Positions 1 through 10,598 of a DNA stretch of 64,000 nt are shown piece by piece (the first letter of the stretch is position 1; the number at the start of each line of letters is the position of its first letter). The translations under genes were made by a program, and so were the position numbers. Where the stretch lies: the NCBI GenBank assembly GCA_030544215.1, contig JARZZO010000016.1:59995501-60059500 (forward strand), in the 5' to 3' direction. The stretch is from Zantedeschia hybrid cultivar (Eukaryota; Streptophyta; Magnoliopsida; Alismatales; Araceae). Under the pieces are notes generated by a model that was not told the DNA's origin, ran no database searches, and saw only the letters and a program-made list of their open reading frames with translations.

Positions 1-920
1 AAGGGCTGTCAGCTGATGGTACTGTGGGGCCATGTCCACGATGGGCTGCCAGCGGCGAGCCAAGGGGACAACGTCCGACCTCACAATCCTCGCTCGGCCT
101 AGTGGGAAGTAATAGTAGCTCCACACCTGCATACATGAACATATAAGTTAGAAAAGCATCATATCATTGCATTTCATATATAGACAAATAATTAAAATAA
201 CTTAATACCTGGAGGAACGGCGAGAAGCCACTGACAGTCGTCTCGCGGTCCGGCGTGACCGCGGAGAGATCAGCGAATAGGTGGGCCAGGAGGGCCGCAC
301 CCCAGGCATACTCATGGAGGGTCTTTAAGTCGTCTAAAAGGAAAAGAAACCTACAGTGGATATGGTCGCCCTTCGTACCGAAGAGCAACCGACGGAAGAA
401 AAAGACGAGAAAAACCCTAAGCTACCTATCTTCCTCCTCTACTTGACTCGGGTATATACAGTATACAGCGGCAGAAGACTCAGCTAATCTATCTCTAAAC
501 TCTGCCCGGGTCTCATCCGATCGACACCGGGGCTCTATCAGTCCTAGGGTAGCCTCTACCTCTACCCTAGGAATGGTCCTAGATTCCCTATCTAGGGTAG
601 AAACCTCTATCCCTAGTAAGGCCTCAGCTAGTCCTCGGTAATCGGGGTAAGTCACCCCGCTCACCGGTCGGCCCTCTACCCTAAGGCCAGTGATCTTAGC
701 CACGTCCTCTAAAGTCGGGACCATGTGGCTCAAGGCATTAGGAAAGCCCTGCTTTCAGCATGCCACCTCTCCTGCAACGTCTGCAGGAGAACCAAGTCGA
801 GCTAAAATGGCTCGATCTCCAGAATCTCCGCGAACCCCATCTGGCGCAAGCACGCCTTCTGGAAGTCCGGGAGTCCCCGGTAGGCCCCTATCACTAAGTC
901 CCATGAGATTTGGGCCCTCA
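1..920 (-). pseudogene. Plant mobile domain (PMD, aminotransferase-like) protein, TE-associated, decayed
   Basis: Read from about 920 downwards, the minus strand encodes a typical PMD protein: a segment with GAYRGLPDFQKACLRQMGF, then ERWHAESRAFLMP, then VPTLEDVAKITGLRVEGRPV (about 733-660), then LLFGTKGDHIHCRFLFLLDD (about 385-325), continuing off the left edge. The reading frame is broken at least three times: an in-frame TAG where family members have a basic residue after EIEPF (about 806), a frameshift near 745 between the AFLMP block and the TLEDVA block, and an in-frame TAG at 422-424. PMD proteins occur both as host genes (MAIN/MAIL) and as cargo of Mutator and Ty3/gypsy elements. The surrounding repeats favour the TE version here. 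The family call is confident; the parent element is inferred. Confidence 0.82.
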
Positions 921-999
921 TCCTCCCCTGCAAATAAAATAAGAAAATTTTCATCAGTCAATGAACAAAAAATCAATAAAATATTCCTTTTAAAAGGCG

Positions 1000-1175
1000 T
1001 TTGCAGTGATGGACGCCCATTGAAAGGCGTCCACCACCCCTGACGCCATTTAAACCTATTTCTGTCCTATTTAAAAATTGAATTTTGGCTTGAATAGCGT
1101 CGGACCATGGCGACGCCCTTTGAAAAACGTCACTCGGTCTAAACGCCATTCAAGACTGATTTCGGATTCTTCCAA
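1000..1175. repeat. GCGTC/GACGC hairpin repeats, first block
   Basis: Several short inverted motifs with GGCGTC-type left halves and GACGCC-type right halves lie about 30 bases apart in AT-rich DNA, for example around 1000-1020, 1027-1045, 1097-1120 and 1125-1150. They match the motif array at 1690-2210 and its relatives near 4020 and 5350. No protein is encoded. Confidence 0.6.
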
Positions 1176-1690
1176 AGAACCCCTTTCTCCCCTTTCCTTC
1201 ATTCCATTCACATCCATAGGAAGCTTACCAAGTGGAAGGCCTCCTCTTCTTCTTCTCCTCCCTCGATTGCTGCCGGTGGAGGGATTTCCTCTTCTAGGAT
1301 AGCCGTCGCCGCCTCCAAGGCCATAGACTCCTCGGGAAGAACTTCTTCGTGCTCCCTCCTCCTCACCATCCGCACGGCGCGACGGCGTTTGCCACTCCCC
1401 CTTGACCTTTCACCTTGCTCTATCGCACGGAAGAGAGTTTGAGAAAGAGGAAGAGGGGAGTTCGGGTGAGAGAGAGGTTTGTAGGGAGAGAAATTTGGGA
1501 GAAGAAGAGAACAAGAAGGGAGATGGCCGGAAGAATGGTGATCGCCGGTGGTGGAGATGATCGCCGGAGAAGATGAAGGAAGGCCGGAAGAGCAAGAGAT
1601 CGTCGGGTGATCGCCGGAGCTCGGGAAGAGAGAGAGAGAGAGCTTGAGCAAATGAGGAAGAAAGGGGGTCTTTCGCGGCTTCTGTTTGGA
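1176..1690. other. CT/GA-rich low-complexity stretch, no gene
   Basis: One strand is strongly purine-rich, with GAGAGAGAGAG near 1630. The long minus-strand open frames here encode Ser/Pro/Leu- and Arg/Glu-rich low-complexity sequence in three overlapping frames, which is a composition effect rather than a gene. Such stretches are common in leader regions of plant gypsy elements. Confidence 0.5.
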
Positions 1691-2210
1691 GACGCGTCGT
1701 TGGACAACGACGCCATTCAAGGCGCATAAACTGAGGCGGGAAAGGATAGAGGTTTGAAATTGATAAAAAGGCGTCTTTACAGAACGACGTGTTTCAATTT
1801 AAACCGCCAATTCTGGTCAGAACAGTACAAGGCATGATGATTAAACGCGTCCACACTTCACGACGTGTTTCAGTGGATTAATCATAGAATTAATGACGGA
1901 ATTCTGGAGAAAAGTAAGAGAGAATTTAAAGGCGTCTACACATCTGGACACGTTTCAAGGATAATTCAGGATTTTAAGGATTAATCTTTGATTTTTGTAA
2001 AAAGATTTTTGATTGAAAGGCGTCTAGACGTGTGGACGCGTTTTAAGATTAATTCGAGATTTTCAAGATAAATCTCCTATTTTGAAAAAGGATTTTTGAC
2101 GGAATGGCGTCTATACATCTGGACGCGTTTTAAGGATTAATCTCTGATTTTTGAAAAATGAATTATGTTTAAAATGTGTCTTTCTGAGTGGACGCGTTTT
2201 GCATTAAGTA
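1690..2210. repeat. 87-bp tandem array of GCGTC...GACGCGTTT hairpins
   Basis: Imperfect inverted repeats recur at about 1692, 1767, 1843, 1930, 2017, 2104 and 2172. The best-spaced units (1843, 1930, 2017, 2104) are 87 bases apart. Each has a left half like AAAGGCGTCTA and a right half like GGACGCGTTTTAAG, followed by an AT-rich spacer containing GGATTAATC-type sequence. The paired halves vary together enough to keep a stem, while the loop drifts. Confidence 0.75.
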
Positions 2211-2371
2211 AACCGAAATTATCATATTTCAAGGAAAAATCAAGTTTTTACTCAAATAAAAATCTTGGATAAATCACAGAATATTGAAGATAGATGTCAA
2301 GACATAAAGGAATAATTCTTTATTGAAATAAATTCTTTATTATATCATAAAAGGGAAAATAAAGAGAACTT

Positions 2372-2722
2372 TCAAGGACAAATTTCCTGAAGCCCCATTA
2401 CATATAGATAGGTTAAGCTTCTATGAGCATTCTGAGATGATTTTACACGATGATTGAAGCTAATATTCCACAGTGTGACTATAAGTTCAGTAGCTTCATA
2501 GTCTTCATTGAATTCCAAGGCACGCTTCTTGATTGGAGATGTATGGGAAAACTCAGGAAATTCATGACGAGGCAGGCTGAGTTGAGTATAGCAGCGATGA
2601 GGATTGTACAGCACGAACTCAGTAGCCCCGATCAGTTTAAGCTCTGCACCCGCTGCACGGCGTACTCGAATGGGCTTTCCTACGAGAGTAAGAGGTGAAG
2701 AGTCGAACCCATTTGCTGACAT
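2372..2722 (-). pseudogene. C-terminal part of a DUF7745-like TE ORF
   Basis: A 116-residue minus-strand frame includes GATEFVLYNPHRCYTQLSLP, which resembles the end of the DUF7745 core, where a conserved Gly precedes a Tyr-Asn-Pro motif and a run ending in Gln-Leu/Phe. It lies downstream of, and in the same orientation as, the longer DUF7745-like frame at 2831-3478, from which stops separate it. It is probably the 3' part of the same ORF. Function is unknown; these proteins are widespread as cargo of plant retroelements. The family assignment is from pattern recognition and moderate. Confidence 0.5.
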
Positions 2723-2830
2723 TATTCTCAGATAATCTCTCTAGTCAGCTCGAGTCTTGAGTTTTGACACTCAATTGATCATCTTCTCATTGAATTTCAC
2801 AATGTTGGAGATATGGAAGATAGGGCTATT

Positions 2831-3478
2831 CTAATATATTTGAGATGGTCTTGCAGAATTTCTAGTGTGATATTCAAACTTGAAGTGCAACTCAACCCAT
2901 AGATCAAAGAGTAGCATGCAACCACAAGGAGGTTGACCTGTAGACGCTGCAGAAAGCCCACTGCAGAGATAGACTAGAATCGTTGTGCCTATCTGTCTTC
3001 CCTCAAAGATCTCGCAGATTACACTAACTTGTTCATCTTCGAGTATGTTGTTTTGAGCAGGAAAGAACAGAGCTCCGGCTAGGCACGTGGTGAATGCTTT
3101 CATCACATTCTTAGTGTCATCCTCTCTAAGATCTTCAATTTCATACAAAGTCCACTCTGCAAGCTTTGCAAGATTGATTCCTTTCTTGGTGAGGCATCCT
3201 TTAACATCCTTTGGGTCCTTCATGATCTTCATCAACAAATGTTGACTTGTGATCTTTTCCCTCATCAAAGCCATCTTATTCTGGATCACTTCATTGCTAT
3301 TGCTCAACTTGATTTTGGGAAGGCCCAATAGGAGTTCAACCTCTTCTAGAAGAATAGTGCATTCAAATTCGGGAAAGAATAAGGTATGGGTTTGAGGATG
3401 CCACAACTCAATCGAAGCACCCATAGCCGCCCAGTCCACGTTTGGACTTTTGTAATGCTTTGCATGGACTACTAGACC
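2831..3478 (-). CDS. DUF7745/plant-mobile-domain-like ORF inside repeat DNA
   Basis: The minus-strand frame is open for about 215 codons. The portion from 3439 gives 202 residues and the frame extends upstream to about 3478 without a clear ATG. Recognisable blocks are ASIELWHPQTHTLFFPEFEC (a Trp-Asp/His-Pro motif followed by a beta-strand-like stretch) and EEVELLLGLP, matching the N-terminal pattern of DUF7745/PMD-type proteins in which a Leu-Trp-His/Asp-Pro block is followed by a conserved Glu-Glu...Leu-Leu-Gly. It ends at 2831 and a related fragment follows at 2722-2372, so the full protein is interrupted. It sits between two blocks of the GCGTC hairpin array and has the same orientation as the gypsy pol remnant at 6960-8830. 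Probably an extra ORF of a retroelement rather than a host gene. Confidence 0.55.
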   Translation of the reverse strand, partial: GLVVHAKHYKSPNVDWAAMGASIELWHPQTHTLFFPEFECTILLEEVELLLGLPKIKLSNSNEVIQNKMALMREKITSQHLLMKIMKDPKDVKGCLTKKGINLAKLAEWTLYEIEDLREDDTKNVMKAFTTCLAGALFFPAQNNILEDEQVSVICEIFEGRQIGTTILVYLCSGLSAASTGQPPCGCMLLFDLWVELHFKFEYHTRNSARPSQIY

Positions 3479-4017
3479 TTTGATGTTTCACTTGGAAACA
3501 AAGGATTGCATGGAAATAGTAGTACTTTTAGAAAGCTTTCGAATCCAAGGGAGAGATGTGAATTTCCTTGGATCGGGAAACAAAGGATATGCCTAGAAAA
3601 ATAGAAGGGAGAATTACTTGAAGAACTTGAAGAACATGAAGAAAAAAGGGAAATTGAAGAAGAAGGATTGAAGGAAAAGAGGATTTAACTTACTTGGAGG
3701 TTAGGATCTCTTCCTCTTAGATGATTTTTCACGTCAGAAAGCCTCTCTAGCATCTTCTTCACCCTCTTGCTTAAAGAATCCATCTTGTTCTTGAAGCTTT
3801 TCCTTCATGAAGCCTTGAAACCTTGAAAATCCTTGAACTTTGAAGAAAATCTCTAGCTTTAATCTTTAGATTGTGTTAGGGATGCCTTGATACAAGTTTA
3901 CGGAGTTTATATAGAGAGAATTGCAATTCTAGGAAGGTTTTTCCGGATTGGAGAAGGGATGTGCACGAAGAGAGTTGGAATCCAGATAGAAGTTAGCCAG
4001 AACCTGTTTCTGCGACT

Positions 4018-4095
4018 GAAAAGGCGTCGTTGAACAGCGACGTGTTTTATTTAGCTTAATGGCATCGGCTCGACACGACGCGTTTCAGGATTTTT
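4018..4095. repeat. Two further GCGTC/GACGCG hairpin motifs
   Basis: AAAAGGCGTCGTTG...GCGACGTGTTTT (about 4018-4050) and a second unit ending in ACGACGCGTTTC (about 4060-4090) repeat the motif of the 1690-2210 array on the other side of the DUF7745-like ORF. Confidence 0.65.
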
Positions 4096-5340
4096 TGTTA
4101 TTTATCGGAAATTTAATGTTTATCCATATTTGATGCTTAATTTAATACATTTCTTTGAAGTTATTGATGATTTTTTAGTGCAGGAAATTCAGAAAAATCC
4201 AAATAAAGCTGAAAATTCAAAGAAGATCCTACTGTAGGAGTTTATGAGTCTCGACCGTGGCTAAAAAGACGGTTATCTCTATCCTTGTATTCTTTCATGT
4301 AATTAATTTGCATAATCATCATTACTATATGTTAAATATTTATTAGATTATATTAAGGACCTTGTGATTTTGATGAAACTGAAATTTGAGTTCCCCTTTA
4401 ACAAAAACAGTGATAATTCTAGAGAATTCTTAATCGCACGGATAGGCCGTTGGACTATTAATTAGTGAGGACGATGGTTCCGCTTTTGTGAAACAGTGCG
4501 TAGATAAACGAGCTTCGGCTTAACACTGAATTACAAGAATTGATATCTTGACTCATTAATGACAATTTAACAATATTATTCTTAATTATTTTATATTTTA
4601 TTTGACTTTACATTTTAGCCTAGCATGTATCATGTAGGACTTTGATATCATTGTGATAAGAATTAATTATTGATTAAGTTCCAGACCATTGATCAAATAA
4701 TTCTAATATAATATGAAATATTCCATTCTGAATTGAGTATCCTGATTATCTTTGATGTTCGCTTGAAGGTATACTTAGAATTCTATCCTTTCTTGGATTC
4801 TTTATCCCAAATATTTCTTTTTTTTCTTTTAAGATTCATCATGGTTGCAGCACGTCTACATTGGCTGACAATCGCTCCCCATGATGAAACCTGCAGTGTT
4901 TATGACCTGGGGTACTTCCCCATCTGTGGAGGTTGATCGACCTTATTTTATTTCCTTGTCTATTTCATCCAAACAGGATTGATTCAATTGATCTCCTTGA
5001 GTTATCTTCATTGATAATTTTGAAAAAAATTCTAATCATGTGATGTTAAGAGCGTGTCTCATCACACATCGGCATCACTTTTTCAGTACATTCCATTTCA
5101 TTTCACTCCCTTGCAAAGACGATGCCAAGGTGAGGCAGCTGTAGACAGACTAATTTTAACATCATTTTTAGTAAATTTCATATCATATAATAATGCCTCT
5201 AAATGGTGTGATATTTAATCATTAGTTAATTTTTATTAATCTTTCTGGATTAATTATCTAAATGACATCGGTCAGACAGACATAATTTAAGTTTATTAAT
5301 GAAATTCATTTTAACTCAGAGTTTAATCAAATGTGAAAAG
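4096..5340. other. AT-rich non-coding repeat DNA
   Basis: No convincing ORF or RNA gene was seen. The stretch joins two blocks of the hairpin array and is probably part of the same decayed element. Confidence 0.4.
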
Positions 5341-5343
5341 ATT

Positions 5344-5555
5344 CTAAAAGACGTCGACATGTGTAGACGTCATTTAGAGTTTAATTCTTATTTTGATTAT
5401 TAATCTGATTTTTAATTAATTTGTTAATAAACTAAAAGACGTCTATCATACACGACGTCATTTAGGTTTCCTAAGCTGATCCTATCTCTTCTTCCCGATG
5501 TTTATCCTTATCTTAATTAAGCTAAAAGATGTCTCCCATGGGCGACACATTTTAG
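5344..5555. repeat. Three AAAAGACGTC...GACGTCATTT hairpin units
   Basis: Units at 5344-5377, 5432-5465 and 5522-5555 share CTAAAAGACGTC or its variant on the left and GACGTCATTTAG or its variant on the right, spaced 88-90 bases. This is a variant of the GCGTC hairpin array in which the core is itself the palindrome GACGTC. Confidence 0.72.
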
Positions 5556-5699
5556 ATAATTATAGATAAAGATGAATTAATCTGTGTTTATCTGTTTCTT
5601 GGTTGAATAAACTTCGAAATTTTTCATGTTAATCTTTAAGTAACCGCGGATGCGTGAACTTAAGCCTATAAATACCTAACTCCTTGGTCATTAAAAAGT

Positions 5700-6340
5700 T
5701 AGTGATGATAGCGATAATTGAGTGACATTTGAGCAAAGAATTTTGGAGACGACGTCCAAACGCTGAAGAATCGAGCTGCTACTTCCAGGAGTCTTGAAGC
5801 AAGCTGCATCCTTTCTTCATCGTTTTTTCGTCCTTTCAAGATCCATTCAAGACCAAGGCTTCCCAGGGGCCACCCAACTTAGTTCTTAATTGATTTATGT
5901 ATCTTTCTCATATTTTCATCACATTGGCATCACAATTTCATCACATCACTCTATGCAACACACACTCATTAGCATATAATTTTCAATCCATATTTTTTTT
6001 AAGAGGTTTCAAAGACCAAAAACAAGTGAGTTTATTTGTTTAATTGCATGATCAGAATCTTCATTAGAATAGATACTACCTCTGCTTGAGTTCTTATTAT
6101 TTTCTTTTATCTTTGTTTGTTGCAAGGTACAAACGGAGATAAAGAGGGGAGAATCGACAAGGAAAAGGAATCTGGATGATCCTCAAAGTCCGATAAGTAT
6201 ATAAAGCAAGAACAAAATCAAAAGGGCTCTCTTTCTTCAGCCGACTGAAGGAGGGGAATCAAGGACTCTAACATCTCCCAATTCCAAAACAGGTAGGCGA
6301 TTAATCTTTTCTTTTGGAACTTTTTAGTTAAAAGTTTCTG
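5700..6340. other. Probable LTR or untranslated leader of a gypsy element
   Basis: AT-rich, CT-tract-containing non-coding DNA between the hairpin units and the tandem repeat at 6355. It sits on the 3' side of the minus-strand pol remnant, where a 3' LTR is expected, but no second LTR copy was found in the window, so this is inference. Confidence 0.3.
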
Positions 6341-6354
6341 GCGATCACATTCAT

Positions 6355-6690
6355 TTAAGGGGAAAAGCCCCTTCTCTGAGAGGCGAGGCTAGGCTATAAG
6401 GCGAGGCTAGGCTCGGTAAGGGGAAATCCGAACAAAAATAAGTTTAGTCACAGCTAAGGGTGAAAAGCCCCTTTCCTGAGAGGCGAGGCTCGACAGAGGA
6501 AAATTCAAGTGAGTTTAGTCCCATCTGAAGATAGGAAGCCCCTTCCTTATGAGGCGAGATTCGATTGGAGGAAATCGGAACCAGAATAAGTTTAGTCCCA
6601 TCTGAAGATGGGGAGCCCATTCCTTATGAGGCGAGATTCGATTGGAGGATGGGAAGCTCCTTCCCTACGAGGCAAGGCTCGACAAAGGAA
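6355..6690. repeat. Degenerate tandem repeat (GAGGCGAGGCTCGA units)
   Basis: At least five units share AAGCCCCTTCCTTATGAGGC followed by GAGATTCGATTGGAGGA or a variant, then an AAGTTTAGTCCCATCTGAAG spacer (about 6361, 6462, 6531, 6600 and 6653). The unit length is near 70 bases in the clearest part. It lies between the integrase end and the expected 3' LTR of the gypsy remnant, which is where Tat-lineage elements commonly carry tandem subrepeats. Confidence 0.75.
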
Positions 6691-6959
6691 AATCGCTTGT
6701 CCATATTTGGTGCATGGTCAGTGCTCACTTTAGTCAGTGTCCTCCTGGTCGTTGTCAATCGTAGATATCATCCGACAGGCAATGTTTGATATTTTAGCAA
6801 CAAAAGAAATAGCAATCTTATTATAAGAGAACAATCATTAGAAAATAAGTGTTAAAAGATAGCTACTGATAAAAGGGACGTAGATGCTCTACATTCCATT
6901 TGTTATCTAGTATCGTGTTGTTTAGCTGGGCAAGGCGATATGCTCTATTGTCATAGTTT

Positions 6960-8830
6960 TCAACAACTCTTTAAGGACCTTCCCAGTTGGGGGCCAACTC
7001 GCGACCTGCTTCGAGTGGCCAAGTGGCATACATGCTCCACAAGATGGGGTTGCCCAGGTGAAAGCTTCTTGGTCATACCCTTTTATAGTTGATCATGCAG
7101 ATCCTGACTTCCTCCCTGGTCTCCTTGATTAAGTCCAAGTTTTCTCGTAGCCTTCGGTTGTTAGTTTCTTCGTCAAACTCTCGGATTCGATTGGAAAGTA
7201 GGCCGACTTCTAACGATATTACCGCATTGGTTCCATAAGCCCGATGATAAGGGGTTTCCTCTGTGGCTGTCTGTGCAGTAGTTCTGAAGTACCACAAGAC
7301 CTTGGGCAGTTGTTCGATCCAGTTTCTTTCTTCTTGTAGCTACGTCTTGATCCCCCTCATTATGGCATGATTGGTATTTTTTACTAAGCCATTTTCTTGA
7401 GGGTGTGCTACTGACGAAAAGTGGTGCCTAATATTGAAATATTGATAGCAGTCGGCAAACCACTGGCTGACGAATTGCCACTGTTGTCGAAGGCTAACAC
7501 TCGGGGTATCCCAAATCGATATATCACATGAGAGAGAAAAAAACTTTCATACCGTGTCTTTCCTAATGTTTTTCATGGCTTCATTTTGTGAAGTACTCAA
7601 TGGCGACCAACACGAATTATTTCTGTGTTGTGCTTTGGGAAAAGTTCTCAAGATATCGGTTCCCCACATAGCAAAGAGACATGGCTCGATAAAAGAGTGG
7701 AGTTCTTCTGCAGGGATTCAACGGATTGACGTATGTACCTTGCAGTTTGTGTACTTCTTAAAGTAGTCGATGCAGTCCCATGCCAATGTAGGCCACCAAT
7801 ATCCATGGCGCAGTGAAGTTCTGGTCAGGGCCTGTGGCCCGGCATGGCTCCCACAAATTCCTTCGTGGACTTCTGCGATGGCATCTTCTACCTCCATTGG
7901 AGTAAGGCATTTTAGTAGTGGGAGAGTCAAGGATCGGTGATACAATTAATTGCCGACTAAAGTGAACTTAGTTGCTTGATATTTGGTTCGCTTGACTTTA
8001 GTTCTGTCAAGTGGTACCTGTCCGTCCTATAGGAAGATAATGATCGGATCCATCTATGTTGTCACAATGTTGAGTTGGACTCCTTCTGTTTATTGGACAA
8101 CAAGTGCTAGTTACGTCTTTTATAAATATTGTCCGAGAGGCCGACATTGCCGAGGAGGTGACTTGGCTAGCTCGTCTTCTGATTTTCGTCCCTCGGGATG
8201 TGTAGGATCTCGAACCCCTTCAAGATAGTGGTCATTTATATGACCAACTCCTTATATTATTTTATAGTATGGTCTTTGGCTTTGTACCCACCCTTCAATT
8301 GTCGAACGACGAGCTGAGAGTCAGAGAAGACTTTGATTTGGGTCGCTCCCAAGTGGCAGGCCACCCGGATCCCAATGAGGAGGGCATCATATTCTGCCAT
8401 GTTGTTGGTGCATCTAAGGGAAAATAGTAATCCTTTGTTCTCTGGTGCATCTAAGGGCATTAGGATGAGCCAAGCTCTGCAACCAGTGGTCCGCGACGAT
8501 CCATCAGTATAGATCAGCCTACTCTTGAGGTGGGAGAGTGCATTCTACCACGAAATCTGTCAGGGCTTGAGATTTTATGACGCTTCTTGATCAGTAGGAG
8601 ATATCAAACTCTAATAGTTCTATAGCCTATTATATCATTTGTCCTGAGGCATCTGATTGTTGTAGTATTTGTCGCAAAGGATGGTCGATAACCACCTCAA
8701 TCGAGTATGCTTGGAAATACGATCGTAGTTTCTGTGTGGCCATGACCAAGGCTAGGTCAAATTTCTCTGCCATCGAGTAGCGAAGCTCGGTTCCTTAGAG
8801 TGTTCGGCTTACGTAATAGACTGGTTTTTG
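6960..8830 (-). pseudogene. Ty3/gypsy pol remnant (RT end, two RNase H domains, integrase)
   Basis: Minus-strand blocks in polyprotein order: the RT/RNase H1 region at about 8830-8570 (VYYVSRTL, then a stop, then RYSMAEKFDLALVMATQKLR and VVIDHPLRQILQ); a second, archaeal-type RNase H at 8460-8257 (NNMAEYDALLIGIRVACHLG and VFSDSQLVVRQLKGGYKA); the integrase H2C2 zinc-binding segment at 7945-7718 (HEGICGSHAG, GYWWPTLAWDC, NCKVH); and the integrase C-terminal region at 7297-7073 (TAQTATEETPYHRAYGTNAV). Multiple stops and frameshifts separate the blocks, so it cannot make a full product. Two RNase H domains in tandem are characteristic of Tat-lineage Ty3/gypsy elements. The gag and 5' LTR were not recognised. 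Family call is secure; lineage moderately so. Confidence 0.85.
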
Positions 8831-9089
8831 GATGCCCCCTTCTTCCCTGACCAATATTGAGCTCAAGGCGTTTGGGCCAAGGCTGTCCCGTCTAACTTTT
8901 ACCAAAAACTCAGAGATGATGGGCCAAAATTTCGTTCACTATGATCAAAACCCTCCATCCGCAATCAGAGGGCCGAGACTTGATCGTTCCTGCACAAAGA
9001 GAACACTGTCAAGGGCCTCCAGTGGTAATCTAAGATATCCCCTTCCGATGCTTAAGTCAAAAAGTTGGGGGATTTTAGAGAGAAACTAG

Positions 9090-9770
9090 AAAGAACTAGA
9101 CTCGTAATTGCATATATACTTCTAGTTGTTAAACGGGGGGAGTCATTATATAACAGCGCAGAGTCTTAGTAGAAGTCCGATTCCGCCTAGGAGGACAGGA
9201 GTGCGAGGGAGGTTCCAAATAGGAAAGGGTTGTTTCTTGGAAGCCGATCTCGAATCGGACTTCCAGATTCATCATGGATCATGATCGGATTGATATAAGG
9301 AAGGGTGAAACTTCCTAGTTTGAATCATTCCTCGAATGTGGCAACACGCTGGATTCGAGACGATTTCTAACCATGCGAGTCTATTTCATGAAACACGGAC
9401 TGGACTATAAACAAGACGATTTCATGTGCTCAGACATTATTGATAGTCCAATCTTGGACTTGCTGAGTTGGCCCACGGACCTTCTTGTGTTAGGCAAAAT
9501 TATTATCATTCATCCTCAAAATAATTAATGTATTCCATGATCTATAATTGGATAGTCATCTGTCATTTATTTCCCTTACCTATCGGTAAAAGACTAATAT
9601 ACCTTGACGTCTCAATCTCTTTCATATAATTTAAATCATGTACGTATTCCTAAAATCTTTCATATTTATAGCTCTCCAAAACCTTAAATTTCACACCTCA
9701 ACTATTTTTTCACAAGATACTCTTTCAACATTCACAATACTGAAACAAGAATGATAAAACTGAGATAACC
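9090..9770. other. Non-coding stretch, nothing recognised
   Basis: No credible ORF, RNA gene or LTR partner was seen between the gypsy remnant and the SINE-like DNA. Confidence 0.35.
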
Positions 9771-9771
9771 T

Positions 9772-9949
9772 TTTTTTCCCAATTCCTAAGCCAGACGACC
9801 AAAGGGCAGACTATATATAATATACACAATATAAAGCAACGCGAGCAGGATTCAAATCCTGCTAGAACCAGCCCAAGATTGGGCCAAACAACCACCCGAG
9901 GTGAAAAAAGGGGAGCCTGGCCACCGCCATGCCTCAAACCCAAGGCCCT
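9772..9949 (-). repeat. Possible second SINE-like fragment
   Basis: On the minus strand a box-B-like GGATTTGAATCC (near 9850) is followed by AT-rich sequence and a short A run (about 9772-9779). The 5' side runs into the C homopolymer (minus sense) at 9950-9973. No sound A box was found, so the assignment is tentative. Confidence 0.25.
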
Positions 9950-9973
9950 GGGGGGGGGGGGGGGGGGGGGGGG
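9950..9973. repeat. G24 homopolymer
   Basis: Twenty-four consecutive G residues on the plus strand. A length that is hard to sequence and assemble; the true length may differ. Confidence 0.9.
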
Positions 9974-10049
9974 AGGTCATCATAAGAATAGAAACGAGAT
10001 CCTCTCACTACAAGTTTGGATCGAACTTCAGCCGTGCAGAGAGAAAGAC

Positions 10050-10310
10050 AGGTACAACTATTTACAAGTGACCGGGGTTCAAAAGGAACTTGAGATTTCC
10101 TCCAAAGGAGATAATTCCGACCGGGTCGAAAGGTCCGCCAAATTTCTTGAGAAGTAATCCTACAGACCAAGAGATAAATATTCCTATAGCACTGAGGCCA
10201 TATAACTGGAGAGTTTTTAGGCCCCAACTGAAAATCGAACCTGAGACCTCCCTTTGCAAGAGAGGTGGGTGAACCAACTGCACTAGGCAGCTGGTTCGAC
10301 TCTCATCCAA
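10050..10310 (-). mobile_element. tRNA-derived SINE
   Basis: The minus strand carries a Pol III A box, TAGTGCAGTTGG (plus 10274-10285), and a B box, GGTTCGATTTT (plus 10231-10241), at tRNA-like spacing. The body continues with GGTCTGTAGGATTACTTCTC and ends near CACTTGTAAATAGTTGTA (about 10055-10072). The same body and tail recur at 29235-29436, where the copy ends in an A13 tail, which confirms the element and its orientation. It lies just beyond the 3' end of the aquaporin gene. Confidence 0.75.
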
Positions 10311-10533
10311 CCTTGCCCTAATTGAACCCCACACCGATAAGATATTTCAGACACTGTTATAAGAATTATGAAAGCATAGGTTATATAACAATGCAAGACA
10401 TATGTAACTAACCCTTATTTCTAGAACAAGACATAACTATACACAAATCCACACATCATGATCTAGACATTACATGGGCTAGGGGAAAAGGGACGGAAGA
10501 GTACACTTGAAAAGATTATATGATATCTATTGG

Positions 10534-10598
10534 CTAGTAGTTTTCCGGAGCCAGAGGCGGGCGGGCATGCGGCGCCTCGTCGGGGATCATGAGGAACT
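10534..10598 (-). other. TIP3: Stranded 3' tail of TIP3 exon 3
   Basis: After the target-site copy (10594-10598) the minus strand reads LMIPDEAPHARPPLAPENY and then TAG (10536-10534), in frame with the exon 3 part at 15748. This is the normal C-terminal tail of the aquaporin, separated from the rest of its gene by 5149 bases of retrotransposon. Confidence 0.9.
10594..10598. repeat. Target-site duplication GAACT (left copy)
   Basis: GAACT directly precedes the 5' LTR and is repeated exactly after the 3' LTR at 15748-15752. Five bases is the usual length for copia integration. Confidence 0.97.

Noticed and set aside
1208..1720. 170-residue minus-strand open frame rich in Ser, Leu, Arg and Glu
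   Set aside because: Open in three overlapping frames because of CT/GA composition; no domain and no start context. A composition artefact.
9835..9870. tRNA gene suggested by GCAGGATTCAAATCCTGC
   Set aside because: The loop is one base too long for a T arm and no acceptor, D or anticodon arm could be placed.
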